Below are positions 1 to 10,600 of a DNA stretch of 56,413 nucleotides, piece after piece. The DNA is from Stentor coeruleus (taxonomy: Eukaryota > Ciliophora > Heterotrichea > Heterotrichida > Stentoridae): NCBI GenBank assembly GCA_001970955.1, contig MPUH01000407.1:1-56413 (forward strand), read 5' to 3'. Each line of letters opens with the position of its first letter. The first letter of the stretch is position 1. The position numbers and the translations under genes were made by a program. The notes under the pieces are model-generated. The model saw only the letters and a list, made by a program, of their open reading frames with translations. It ran no database searches and had not been told where the DNA came from.

Positions 1-53
1 AACACCCTAACACCCTAACACCCTAACACCCTAACACCCTAACACCCTAACAC
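1..53. repeat. telomere, C-strand repeats
   Basis: Six and a half perfect tandem copies of an 8-mer (AACACCCT, i.e. CCCTAACA on the C-strand, TGTTAGGG on the G-strand) at the extreme left end. This unit is the heterotrich ciliate telomere type. C-strand repeats at the 5' end of the given strand are the expected orientation for a real chromosome end. Confidence 0.97.
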
Positions 54-348
54 AATGATAAATTCTTTAGAATATGGCAAATGTTTTAGCATAGTAGCAC
101 AGGATTAACTTCTCACTTACCCAACACTTAATAACTACCATCTTGCTTTATAATCCCCAATATCAATTTTCATAATCCATTCTTTGCTATTACATATAAT
201 TCTAATTCACCAGCTTTATTATAAAATAATAAATAAACCATAATAAATCTTTCAAGTTTCCTTTATAATCTTAATACTCATATCCAAGCCCCAAAATCCT
301 ATAAAAAACCTCATCAAACCAACTATCAAAAATCACATAAAATTTATG
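54..348. other. short subtelomeric spacer, no gene
   Basis: About 295 nt of AT-rich DNA between the telomere and the stop codon of the first gene. Its right part is C-rich and G-poor on plus, i.e. G-rich on the sense strand of the minus-strand gene that ends here. No repeat or RNA gene is recognised. Confidence 0.6.
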
Positions 349-1026
349 TTAATTAAACATAGTAAAATTTTTCTCATTAAGTTTCTTGGCAATCAACGCT
401 ACCAACCTTTCAGTTTTCCTACTAATAGCATGTGACTGAAATTTCCATACCTGCTTTGATTTTTTCCTAATATTTTCAACATAACTAATCTGTTGTCTTA
501 TATTTTTCGAATCATTTCTCATTAAATCCTCTGATTCCAGTACCTCTTCATGAGCATTAGTCAAATCTTCAAACTGGAATTTCTCAATAGCTTTCCCAAG
601 ACTTTCCATACTATTACTATATTTTTTAATACCTGTAAGAGCACTTGAACTATTAAAATCATCTTGTATTTCTGTACATTTTTTTACTAAATGGTCTAAT
701 GAATCTAAACGTTGTCTTTTATTTCTATCAGTTCGACTAATACGGATTTTATTTGGAGATTTTATTGAAATCTGGTCTTTTAATAAAAGTTTTCTTGTAA
801 GATTTTTCTCAGGGGAATACATTGGGACTGGTAATTTTACAGCAATACTTAATTGGCTACGTACTTTTAGAAGATTAGAGAAACTATTATAGGCTGGGTC
901 TGGGTTATAAGTTAGATGAGGATGATTTTTCCTTTTTTTGAATGATGTGATATGATCAGAATCGATGTACCCTTTGGATTTTTTTGATGAAAAACTCCTG
1001 TGGAGACTTTGGGAGGTTGATGCCAT
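349..1026 (-). CDS. hypothetical protein, chromosome-terminal gene
   Basis: Encodes 225 aa, basic and low in hydrophobic segments, with no membrane span or signal peptide. The N-terminal third is Ser/Lys-rich and probably disordered. The C-terminal half (about residues 100-225) is charged and helical, with short coiled-coil-like stretches. I do not recognise a family. The start is the first Met after upstream AT-rich sequence. The 5' flank on its sense strand is C-rich and G-free, as for the other genes here, which supports this orientation. Its stop codon lies under 300 nt from the telomere repeats. Confidence 0.6.
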   Translation of the reverse strand: MASTSQSLHRSFSSKKSKGYIDSDHITSFKKRKNHPHLTYNPDPAYNSFSNLLKVRSQLSIAVKLPVPMYSPEKNLTRKLLLKDQISIKSPNKIRISRTDRNKRQRLDSLDHLVKKCTEIQDDFNSSSALTGIKKYSNSMESLGKAIEKFQFEDLTNAHEEVLESEDLMRNDSKNIRQQISYVENIRKKSKQVWKFQSHAISRKTERLVALIAKKLNEKNFTMFN

Positions 1027-2130
1027 GTTAGTTATTATTATAGGAAAAATATAGGAAAGAGGTAATTAGGATGATTTTGGAAAGGAGTAGGTGTTGTTTG
1101 TGGTGAGGATAAAGTTAGAGGATGAGAAGGGTTTTTAGATAAGAAAAGTTTTGATTGATTTTATAAAGAGGAATTTATGATTGAGTAAAATAAAAGGTGA
1201 TGGAATTTGGATTTTGGGTTAAGTGTGGAAGTAAGTTTATGATATAAGTAGGATATTTAGATTATTAGAAAGATAAATAAATATAATTTAAACTTAGGAA
1301 TTATAGTCAAAATATAATAGATTATTATAACAATTAGATAATGTTATGAATAATTAGTTATGCTATTAGGTATATTCGGAGTGTATAATAAGTAGAACTT
1401 TATTTTATAGGATTTGTTTCATTTATTATTCGGTACTAAAATCAAGCATCTAAAATTTAAATCCACCATTAATAAAATTAACACCCTTAACACCCTAAAC
1501 ATTTTTAGCATCCTAATGATCTTTAGTATACTTAGCATCCTTGATACCCTTAACATCCTTAACAACTCTTAACATCCTTAGCACCCTTAGCATCTTTGGC
1601 ACTTTTGTCATCCATAACACCCTTAAAACCCTTAACACCCCTAACACCCTTAATACCATAAGCATCCTATCTCTTAATATATCCAAATTAGCATCATATC
1701 TCAATCCTTACCTCCTTCCAAATCTCCATCCTATCCAAAAATCCCCTTTCCACCTAATCTTCAAATATCCTCTCGAAAAAATCCAAATCACGCATTATCT
1801 TACAAACTTAATCTTACAAATAATCTCACCTAAAAATCATCAAAACCCTTCAAACTACCCTTCCTAAACCAAAATCCTTCCTACCCCACCCCATCTTTCC
1901 AACTTAATTAAAACCCAAAACCCAATCTTATTAATAATCTTCGCAAATCTTCTCTCTAACCTTATCACCTTAAAAACCTATTCAACCAACTCTCCACAAA
2001 TCTTCACTTTATCATCCTTCCAAATCAATCCTCCATATTCTAAATCTCTCTAATCTTTTCACCCTATCCTTAAAATCCCTGATCTTTCACATCAGCCCTT
2101 AAAAATTAAATATGTAATAAAAAAGCGCGA
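1027..2130. other. divergent intergenic region with telomere-like minisatellite
   Basis: Spacer between two head-to-head genes. The left part (about 1027-1260) is nearly free of C on plus; the right part (about 1480-2110) is nearly free of G. A degenerate C-rich 9-mer array lies at about 1479-1667. Short open frames inside this array are products of the repeat and are not called as genes. Confidence 0.7.
1479..1667. repeat. degenerate interstitial telomere-like array
   Basis: Roughly twenty imperfect units of about 9 nt, typified by AACACCCTT with variants AACATCCTT, AGCACCCTT and AGCATCTTT. The unit resembles the telomere 8-mer with one added T. It lies about 1.4 kb inside the chromosome end. 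It could be a decayed old telomere, or a minisatellite grown from the C-rich promoter-side DNA. Confidence 0.7.
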
Positions 2131-4410
2131 ATGGACCAAGTGACAATAGACGCAATGAAAACTCGTGTAGAAACCGAAACTCTAAATCTATTGCAAGGAG
2201 ATGAATACCGAGGTAAAATTAACGATATGATTGCAAACGAACAGTCTCGGCTGCTCATAAATCTTGATGACCTAAGAAAGCGACCTAATGACATATCAAA
2301 AGACATTCTTGACTACCCAACAATACTAATCAAAGGTATTGAAGATGCTTTAAACAATGCTGTCCGAGTAGAAATGGAAGGACCTAAAAAGACCATGAAG
2401 CGCTATCATGTGAGCTTTGAAGGGAATTTTGGTACTCATTACATAACCCCAAGAGGTCTGAAATCAAATTTAACTAATAAATTAGTCAAAGTCCAAGGTA
2501 TTGTCACACGTATGAGCATCGTTAGACCTAAATTGATATTTTCTCAGCATTATTGTGAAGAAACGAAAAAGTTCACAGAAAAAGCTTATGGGGATAGCTA
2601 TGAAGTGTCAACATTACAGGCGGGAAGCAATGCTATACCGACCCATGACCTTAATGGTAAGCCTTATAGCTTTGAATTCGGTTTAAGCTCATATAAAGAT
2701 CATCAATCACTAACTATTCAAGAACTACCAGAAAGAGCTCCAACAGGACAATTACCAAGATCTGTTGAAATTATTGTAGAAGAAGATCTTGTAGACAAAG
2801 TGAAACCTGGTGACCGGATTGAGATTGTTGGAGTTTATAAAAGCGTTAACTCAGCTTCTATGAGTTCATATGGTTTGCTTAAAACAATGATTATAGGTAG
2901 CAACATTTACTCTATTAGCGCTGAATTAGCATTACCCAACTTAACAGGTAAAGACATTTCTTTAATAAAAAAATTCAGCCAAAGCGCAAATATTATAACC
3001 TTACTCGCTAATTCTTTCAGTCCTTCGATTTTTGGCCATGAGCAGATAAAAAAAGCTTTAATTCTCCTTCTTTTAAGTGGTGAAGAGAAAAACCTTGAAA
3101 ATGGGACTCATTTAAGAGGAGATATAAACATAATGCTTATAGGTGACCCATCAACAGCAAAATCCCAACTTTTAAGAAGTGTTTTAAATATAGCCCCATT
3201 AGCTACAAGTACAACAGGTCGTGGAGCTTCAGGTGTAGGTTTAACAGCAGCAGTTACTAGTGATAAAGATACAGGTGAAAGAAATCTTGAAGCTGGGGCA
3301 ATGGTTTTAGCTGATAGAGGGGTTATTTGTATAGATGAATTTGATAAAATGAATGAAGTAGATCGAGTTGCTATACATGAAGTTATGGAGCAACAAACAG
3401 TAACAATAGCAAAAGCTGGAATTCATACAAGTCTAAACGCAAGATGTAGTGTCGTAGCTGCAGCTAATCCTCTTTATGGAACTTATATGAGAGATAAAAG
3501 CCCAGCATGGAATATCGCTTTACCTGATTCATTATTATCAAGATTTGATTTATTATTCATAGTACTTGATCATAAATTGCCTGAATTAGATAGATTGATA
3601 GCTTCAAGAGTTATTCACAATCATTGTAGTGTAGCTTTTGCTGTTACTGATGATATGGATATTGACACTCCAGTTATTGAACCACTTCCACCACAAGAAG
3701 AAGATGAAGAACAGAAACCAGCAACTTTTAATTTTGAAGGCAAAGAAATGTTTACAAGGACATTTCTTAAAAAATTCTTACATTATGCTAAACAAACAAT
3801 ACACCCAGTTTTGACAAATGATAGTAGTGATTTTATATCACAAGCATGGTCAAGTCTTAGAAGTAAAGAAGAAGAAGCAGGAAGGCATAGGGTTGTTTCA
3901 ATAACTGTTAGAACACTTGAAACTATGATTAGATTGTCAACGGCTATAGCTAAAGCACATTTATCTACTACTGTTAAGAAAGTTCATTGTGAAGAAGCTT
4001 TGAAACTTATGAAATTTGCTATTTTCCAAGAAGAAGATAGTCCACAAATACCTACACCTGAAGTTGAAATGGCTGATGTTTTATCATCGTTAGGGACTAG
4101 AAGCTCAAGAAGAAGGCAAAGGAAGGAGGATGAAAGTAGAAAAGTTGCTGAGGTTGTTGAAAGTGCTAAAAGAGTATCGACAAGGGTTACTCAGGATCAT
4201 AAGAAATTTGTGTTTAAGGCTGTTGTGGATAAACTTAGGGACTTGCCTAATCCGACTATGAAAGTTGCGGATTTGTGGAAGATTATACAGAAGAGTAAGG
4301 ATCATAAGATTGAGGATCAGAACCATTTGATTGATGTCATTAAAGCTTTGGATGTTGAAGGGAAGTTCGCTTATCAGGAAAAAGAAAAGAATATCATTTT
4401 AATTCTTTAG
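2131..4410 (+). CDS. MCM3: DNA replication licensing factor MCM3
   Basis: Encodes 759 aa, typical MCM3 length. MCM3 is one subunit of the MCM2-7 replicative helicase loaded at origins in G1. The N-terminal OB-fold region is followed by the AAA+ core: Walker A GDPSTAKS at residues 338-345, then the MCM-typical TTGRGASGVGLTAAV segment, Walker B ICIDEFD ending at 405, and arginine finger SRFD at 470-473. The segment reading EAGAMVLADRG with AIHEVMEQQTVTIAKAGIH fits the MCM3 class best among MCM paralogues. A charged linker (about 640-700) precedes the C-terminal winged-helix-like region. No introns are evident. The start codon follows a 240-nt, almost G-free flank. Confidence 0.95.
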   Translation: MDQVTIDAMKTRVETETLNLLQGDEYRGKINDMIANEQSRLLINLDDLRKRPNDISKDILDYPTILIKGIEDALNNAVRVEMEGPKKTMKRYHVSFEGNFGTHYITPRGLKSNLTNKLVKVQGIVTRMSIVRPKLIFSQHYCEETKKFTEKAYGDSYEVSTLQAGSNAIPTHDLNGKPYSFEFGLSSYKDHQSLTIQELPERAPTGQLPRSVEIIVEEDLVDKVKPGDRIEIVGVYKSVNSASMSSYGLLKTMIIGSNIYSISAELALPNLTGKDISLIKKFSQSANIITLLANSFSPSIFGHEQIKKALILLLLSGEEKNLENGTHLRGDINIMLIGDPSTAKSQLLRSVLNIAPLATSTTGRGASGVGLTAAVTSDKDTGERNLEAGAMVLADRGVICIDEFDKMNEVDRVAIHEVMEQQTVTIAKAGIHTSLNARCSVVAAANPLYGTYMRDKSPAWNIALPDSLLSRFDLLFIVLDHKLPELDRLIASRVIHNHCSVAFAVTDDMDIDTPVIEPLPPQEEDEEQKPATFNFEGKEMFTRTFLKKFLHYAKQTIHPVLTNDSSDFISQAWSSLRSKEEEAGRHRVVSITVRTLETMIRLSTAIAKAHLSTTVKKVHCEEALKLMKFAIFQEEDSPQIPTPEVEMADVLSSLGTRSSRRRQRKEDESRKVAEVVESAKRVSTRVTQDHKKFVFKAVVDKLRDLPNPTMKVADLWKIIQKSKDHKIEDQNHLIDVIKALDVEGKFAYQEKEKNIILIL

Positions 4411-4451
4411 TTAGATATTTTATAGGTTTGATTTAAAAGATTAGGTGTTAA

Positions 4452-4575
4452 AGGGTTGAAGGATTTTTTGATGGTTTTGAAGGGTTTTTTGATGATTTTG
4501 AAGGATTTTTTGATGATTTTTGATGATTTCGAAGGATTTTTTGATGATTTTGCATGGTTTTTGATGATTTTTTTA
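4452..4575 (+). repeat. degenerate G/T-rich repeat after MCM3
   Basis: Imperfect tandem units of about 22-24 nt built on GAAGGATTTTTTGATGATTT, four to five copies, beginning about 40 nt after the MCM3 stop codon. The strand carrying MCM3 is almost C-free here. It probably lies in or near the 3' UTR/terminator region. Confidence 0.65.
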
Positions 4576-4677
4576 GGTAAAAGATCAGGAGATGTATTAA
4601 AAAGATTTTTTTGGTGACGGATTATGGGATTATAAGAATTTAAAAAATGAAATTTGGGAATAATTAATAAGAAATGA

Positions 4678-4788
4678 CTTGGTTTTAATTAAAAAGTAAT
4701 TATTTTATATATTTTAAAGGTGAAAAATTTTANCTTGGTTTTAACTAAAAAGTAATTATTTTATATATTTTAAAGGTGAAAAATTTTA
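4678..4788. other. N join with 55-nt duplicated flanks
   Basis: An N at 4733 separates two 55-nt copies (4678-4732 and 4734-4788) that differ at one base. This looks like two contig ends placed end to end without merging their overlap. Confidence 0.85.
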
Positions 4789-5439
4789 AAATGAGCGGCA
4801 AAGCTTAGAAACTAGATTTATTAAACATAAATTATTTTAGGAAGTTGTGAAAGCACACTTAATCCTTAATACTTATTATTTATTAGTTATAAGCGAACAA
4901 ATAGACATATTTCAAATCAATTCTTATCCTCATCATAAGCTTTCACATTAACTAAAAAAGTTTTTCTTCATCTTTTATTAATCCTCACAGCAACCATATA
5001 ACTAACTAAAAATCCAAAAAAAATCTTCCATCTCATTTCCCTCATCCCAAACTAAAATTTATTCCCTTCAATATTCTTATCATCTTTTCACCTTCATTAA
5101 AATCCAAAACCTCTCTTCCCATTTCTCTAACCCTCCATCAAAGCTTAAAAATCTATATCACACCCTTTCTAATATACACATCTCACAATACTCAACAATC
5201 AAAACCTCAAAAATTTCTTAAACTCTTCTTCAACCCTTATTAAATTCTAAAAAACAGCTAATTACCATTTTCACTAACCCATTTATCTTCATCAAAACCC
5301 TTTCCAATATTCTTATCTTATATCAAAACCCATAATTCTAAAACACAAAACCTACAAGAAAACATGTTTAAACACAATAAAAATCTTAAGATATAATTTT
5401 GTCATAGTAAACCATCATATTGCATTATGAAATAAAAAT

Positions 5440-7266
5440 ATGGGATCTTGCTCATCAAAACGTAAATTAACAAGTTGCTATCCTTCACAGGGCCACCATG
5501 TTTCCGAATGGCCGAATTGTAATTTTTACTTAGTATCTCGAGTGGAGGTCGAAACGCTACAATTACTATTCAAAGAACTAGCTTCAAGGAACCATTCAGA
5601 AACGCGTTTAAGCAAGCTGAATTTCCTGAGTTACTTCCAAATCCCAGTACTGTCCACCTAGGGAATCCTTGGTGAAAAGCTTTTTTCTCAATTCGACTCA
5701 AAAAACCAAAACTTCATTGAAAGCGATGACTTCATCCGTGGGATAAAAGAATACTGCAGAGCCGAGTACTCTCAAGTTGTAAAAAAAATGTTTGAACTTT
5801 TCAAATTCAACGAAAGCGAAACTATAAGCCACGAAGAATTAAACTACCTAGTAAAACCCATCTAGTTTCACAATTTCATGAAATGCTTACTAGAAAAAGA
5901 ATGTCAAAAAGCTGATGAAAAAGACCAAAAAAATATCAAATTTTCAATAAACCCTCCAACAATAAGCTACTCTGATATAATGCTCCCATCAGTAGATTTT
6001 GCTGAGTTCATCACAGAACAGTATTCCCAAAACTCAAGTGGACTCACTTATCCTGATTTCGAGAATTTCTTAGAAAAATGCCCAGAAATCTATACAAACT
6101 TTTTAAATATTTTCTGTGAAACTACATGGAGAGATTATAATGCAATGGTTAGAACAGGGTGTCATTCAACATCAGTCCATAAAGCTAAGAATTTTGAACC
6201 TGCACCTGAGTTTTTTGCTGGGGAAATTGTTGTTGAAAAGAATTCTCTGAATGTTGATGCTTTTGGGGTTATTAGAGGGAATTTGTTTTTGGTTTTTGAT
6301 TCAGAAAGATTAATTTCGGTAATTGATGTGGTTTATCTTAATGGGTGTTATTTGAAAATTGATCAGGATAAATGCACGATTTTTCAATATAATAATTCGA
6401 TGCCAAGGATAAGTTTTGAGTCTAGATCAGAAGTGAAGATTGAAGCATGGGAACAGGAACTTAAACTTGCGGGGGATATTAAGAAATTTAGGGATATTTA
6501 TGAGTTGGGGGATAGGATTGGGCATGGGAAGTTTTCTGATGTCCATACCGCTTGTGAAAAATCTACAAATGAAACCTGGGCTGTTAAGATCATGAAAAGG
6601 AAAAAAACTAACTCAATTGAAAGAGAATTGATCCATAATGAAATAAACATCTTGAAAATTCTAAACCACAAAGGAATCGTTAAACTTAAAGATGTTTTCT
6701 GTAACTCAACCCACACTTTGCTTGTCGAAGAATTTCTCCATGGAGGAAGTTTAGAAAAATGTGTTGGGACTTTATCTGAAAATGATATAAAAACTATAGT
6801 ATATCAATTACTTGAAGTAATAAACTATATACATGAAGTTGGTGTTATACATAGAGATATAAAATTAGATAATGTGCTATTTGCTAAGAAAAATGATTTA
6901 GGAACTTTAAAACTTGCTGATTTCGGTTTATCAACATTTGCTATACCTGGTAAGGTTTTTACTGAAGCATGTGGGACAATTGGTTATACAGCTCCAGAAA
7001 TGCATGATAATTTTGGATATGGGAATGAAGTTGATTTATGGAGTTTAGGGGTTTTAACATATGCTTTATTAGCTGAAAAAATGCCTTTTAGAGGATGTAG
7101 TAATCAAGAAATCATATTAGCAACAATGAATAAAGAACCTGATTATACGGAAATAGCTAATTATTCGGCACAGGCACAGGATTTTGTTAAGAAACTCCTT
7201 AGGAAAAAACCTACTGAGAGGTTGAAAGCATTGGATTCTATGAAACATGAGTGGTTTAATGGTTAG
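5440..7266 (+). CDS. CDPK7-like kinase: EF-hand-like region, PH domain, CAMK catalytic domain
   Basis: Three exons (5440-5646, 5662-5850, 5866-7266) separated by two 15-nt introns give 598 aa. The N-terminus MGSCSS fits N-myristoylation at Gly2 with a palmitoylatable Cys4. Residues about 45-200 resemble EF-hand pairs, but the loop at 81-92 has Lys and Gln at liganding positions 3 and 5, so calcium binding is doubtful. A PH-like domain (about 247-337) follows, then a serine/threonine kinase domain: glycine loop GHGKFSDV, Lys373, HRD at 461-463, DFG Asp484, and an APE-type motif APEM. The EF-hand/PH/kinase order matches apicomplexan CDPK7 rather than plant-type CDPKs, where the EF-hands follow the kinase. 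Membrane attachment through lipid and PH domain is inferred. Confidence 0.85.
5647..5661 (+). other. 15-nt intron 1 of the CDPK7-like gene
   Basis: GTACTGTCCACCTAG, phase 0. Removing it restores a continuous frame reading YFQIP-GILGEKLF. The unspliced frame stops at the TAG of the acceptor. Confidence 0.93.
5851..5865 (+). other. 15-nt intron 2 of the CDPK7-like gene
   Basis: GTAAAACCCATCTAG, phase 0. Removal joins EELNYL to FHNFMKCLL. The unspliced frame stops at the acceptor TAG. Confidence 0.93.
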
Positions 7267-7687
7267 ATTTCTGAAGATGAAAGTCAGGAAGCACAGTTGC
7301 TTTGATAATATAATAGATGATAAATATAAAAGTAATATGATTAGGATTTTTTATTAGAAATTATAATGTTTTGAGGATTCTGGTGGGTTTTTGGGTTAAA
7401 AATGTATTGATGAGTGGGTTTAAGTTTTTTTGATGATGAGATTGGGAGATTGTCTAGGATTTTTATTAAAAAATGGGCTAAATTCATACTTAAAAGCATG
7501 TTAAAAACTAACAGACTATCAAAATTCNACTTAAAAGCATGTTAAAAACTAACAGACTATCAAAATTCCTCAACAAGCAATGAAAATCTTCTTCTAAATA
7601 AACCTTATCCTATAACCCCTAATCAAAATCATAAGTATAATTCCTATAATATTATATAAAATCTTATCATATCTTAATATTATTAAA
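7267..7687. other. intergenic region
   Basis: G-rich on plus just after the kinase gene, then C-rich before the next start, with an N join at 7528. No gene is seen. Confidence 0.6.
7488..7568. other. N join with 40-nt duplicated flanks
   Basis: An N at 7528 lies between two identical 40-nt copies (7488-7527 and 7529-7568). Non-coding. Confidence 0.85.
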
Positions 7688-10600
7688 ATGAGAACCCAAA
7701 GAGAAATTTCATCATTATCACCACTACACCGAGCATCTATAGCCCTACACACAAGTTTACAATTAAATCATAAAGACCATAAAAGAAACAGAAGCTTATT
7801 ATCATCAACAGCTAAACAAGTTCTTTCAGGATCAAGGCGAAAATCTAATTTTACACAATATATCGAGTCTTATGACGCAAGGGAAAAAACTGCAGGTCAA
7901 GTAAGAGCCTTATCTAATTTTGTCGTCCCTGAGAAAAACCAAAAATTAGAGTCGCTTATTGAAAAACAACATGAAGATAGGCGGTCTCGACATTTGAATT
8001 TGCAGAAAAAGTATGAAGTATGGGTTGAAAAGTATAATGAAAGCTTAAAAGTTAATGAACTTTCAATACTCAAAAATTGGGACATGTTTATCCGGGCAAG
8101 TGAAAAAGAACTTGAGTCGACCCTAGAAGAGCTTAAAGAAGATAAACTTCTTTATAAAGATATCGAATACCTTAAAGCATCATTTGATAATCTCAACATT
8201 CACATCCGGCAACGTAAAGAAAAAGCTAAAAAACTAAAAATAAGCCTTTTAGGTCTAGAAAAAGATCGTGAAAAAAACATCTCCGAAGCCTTGAACACAT
8301 TAAAAAGTAGCATGATCGAAGTGGCTTATATGCTTGAAAAAGATATCCAAGACCAAGTTTTTAAATACAAATTCCAAGCAAACGAGATCATAAACCAAAA
8401 AAAAGAATTCACTCATCATTTAGATGAAAAAAACCTAAACACTACAGAAGATTTTTATAAAAACTTCACTGAAAAGCTTAAAACCAAATTGTCACTATGG
8501 AAAATCATCCACCACAACCACACTTTAAGTAAATTCATCGACACAATCGATAGCAAAAGTTTTGTCAACCCAGAAGAACGGATAATTTTACTTGAAAACT
8601 TAAAATCTAAACAACAAAAAATCTACACATTGAGAATTCATTTAGCTCAAGAACTATGTGAAACATCATTAAAAATATTAACCAAACCATACATTGAAGA
8701 AAAAATCGAAGAACTCTCTTCAGTTAACGAAAAAATTCAACAAGACTATGACGAAATCATAAAAAAAATCATCAGCCTTCAAAAAAAAGCATCAGAAAAA
8801 ATGGAGGAAGTTTTCCAAGTTACTAAAGACAAAGTTTTTTTTATAGGAGCTTATGACAATGATAAACTAAATGAAATAATCGAAAAAAACTGTAGAAGTT
8901 CAATAATTAAACGTAAAAACGAATGGGAGGATTTGATAAAAAAAATAATAAAATACTTAGAAGCTAAGGATACAAGGTCACATGAGGTTATAATAAACTG
9001 TATAGAGTTTATAAAAAATATATCTATAGTATCAGATGATCAAAAACGTAGAAATGATGAGGAAATAAAAAAATATAACACTGATTTATCTTTACGTGGA
9101 GATCAATTAGATGAAAATGTAGACAATCTTGAAGAAAAGTTTAATAAAAAAGTTGAGGATTTGAAAAAAACAATAACACCAAATGAACTTGAAAAATCTT
9201 TACAACAATCTTTGGGGGTATTAGAAGAAATTGCTATTGAACATAGAAAATATACTGAAGAAGTTTCAGAAATGATATCTTTACACCCTTATAAAATAGT
9301 AAGTTCTTATTTGATGTATATGACAAGGATATTAGAGAAATTCGGATTTGTATCACTTGATAAGAAAGATGAGATTATGTTTTTATATAGACAAAAAAGA
9401 GGAATTGGGGAAAATAAATTAAAAACCCCAGAAGAGACGAAAAAAAGGACGATTTCAGTAAAGGAAATTGTAGAAGTTAAACCAATTGAAGTGGAGGAAG
9501 TTGATATTATTGGTAGAAAATGGCTTGTTCAAACCTCAATGAATGAGATTGTTAAAGAAATACTTATGACTGAAGAAGATAAGGATAATGAAATGCAAAG
9601 GAAACTTAAAGATGAGGAGAGGAAAAAAGATGAGGAAAGAAAAGTTTTTGAAGAAACACAGAAAAGAGAAGAAGCTAAGAAATTAAAAACTAAACTGACT
9701 ATGTCGAAATTAGAAGAGCCTAAAAAGGAAGATTTACCACAAACACCCGCATTGGAAATCGAAAAAGATGAGGAGGAATGCCCGGTAGACCCTGAAGGGA
9801 ATTTGTGTTTAATAGACAACTTGACTGTAGATTCTGTTTTTTTAACAGAAATATTGAGTAGTTTACAAGAAAATATTACTGATTTTTTATCAAATATAGA
9901 ATCTAATGCTATAAATTTAGCTAAAGATGTAGATAACCAAATGCTTGAAAAAACCAGACAGGAACTTGATGAAAAACTGAGATTTCTATGGCCAAGAAAA
10001 GGGAAACTTGAAGTTAACGAGTACAGCACAAGGAGTTTAGAAATTAAAAGGCATCATAGTCGATGGGATAGATTCATATGCGAAATACAGCCGAAAAGAG
10101 AATCTCATACAAAAGNATAGATTCATATGCGAAATACAGCCGAAAAGAGAATCTCATACAAAAGAGTTCACTAAAATCCATAAAGAATTTACTGATATAC
10201 TTATAAAATATAAAAAAGATCAAGATATTATAAGGTTACAGTTACCAAAAACAACAAGTATTGCTGAGTTCCAAGGACTTATGAGGAAAAATAAAGACTT
10301 TGAGCAACAATTGTTCCAGAAAGGAACCGAAATGCTTGACAGGTTACAACTTTTAGCTTCAGATAAAGTTGAAAAAATCATGACCTTATTTGAAGAATTC
10401 CTATCAAACCTACAGTTATTTGATAAAGGTGGCGATTATGATCAAAAAGAAAAAGAATACTACAATAATAAATCCAAACTTTTTATCAATGAACTGACCG
10501 GAGAACAGAACAAAAGGAAAGATACAATTGAAATTTTAAAAAAAAAGTTTGAAAACGATAGACTAGATCCAATCAAAATTTTTGAACGTGATTACACTAA

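Larger units (their letters stand above)
4411..5439. other. intergenic region
   Basis: Contains a G-rich degenerate repeat just after MCM3 (about 4441-4575), one N join with duplicated flanks (4678-4788), and a C-rich, G-poor flank before the kinase gene (about 4920-5400). No gene is recognised. Confidence 0.6.

Noticed and set aside
1513-1867. Open frames on both strands over the 9-mer repeat (63 and 108 aa)
   Set aside because: They exist only because a 9-nt repeat without stops is open in several frames. The peptides are simple Leu/Asn/Thr or Val/Leu/Arg repeats.
7262-7276. Possible 15-nt intron at the end of the CDPK7-like gene (GTTAGATTTCTGAAG)
   Set aside because: The donor is GTT rather than GTA and position 10 is C rather than the A found in all eight accepted introns, so the stop at 7264-7266 is kept.
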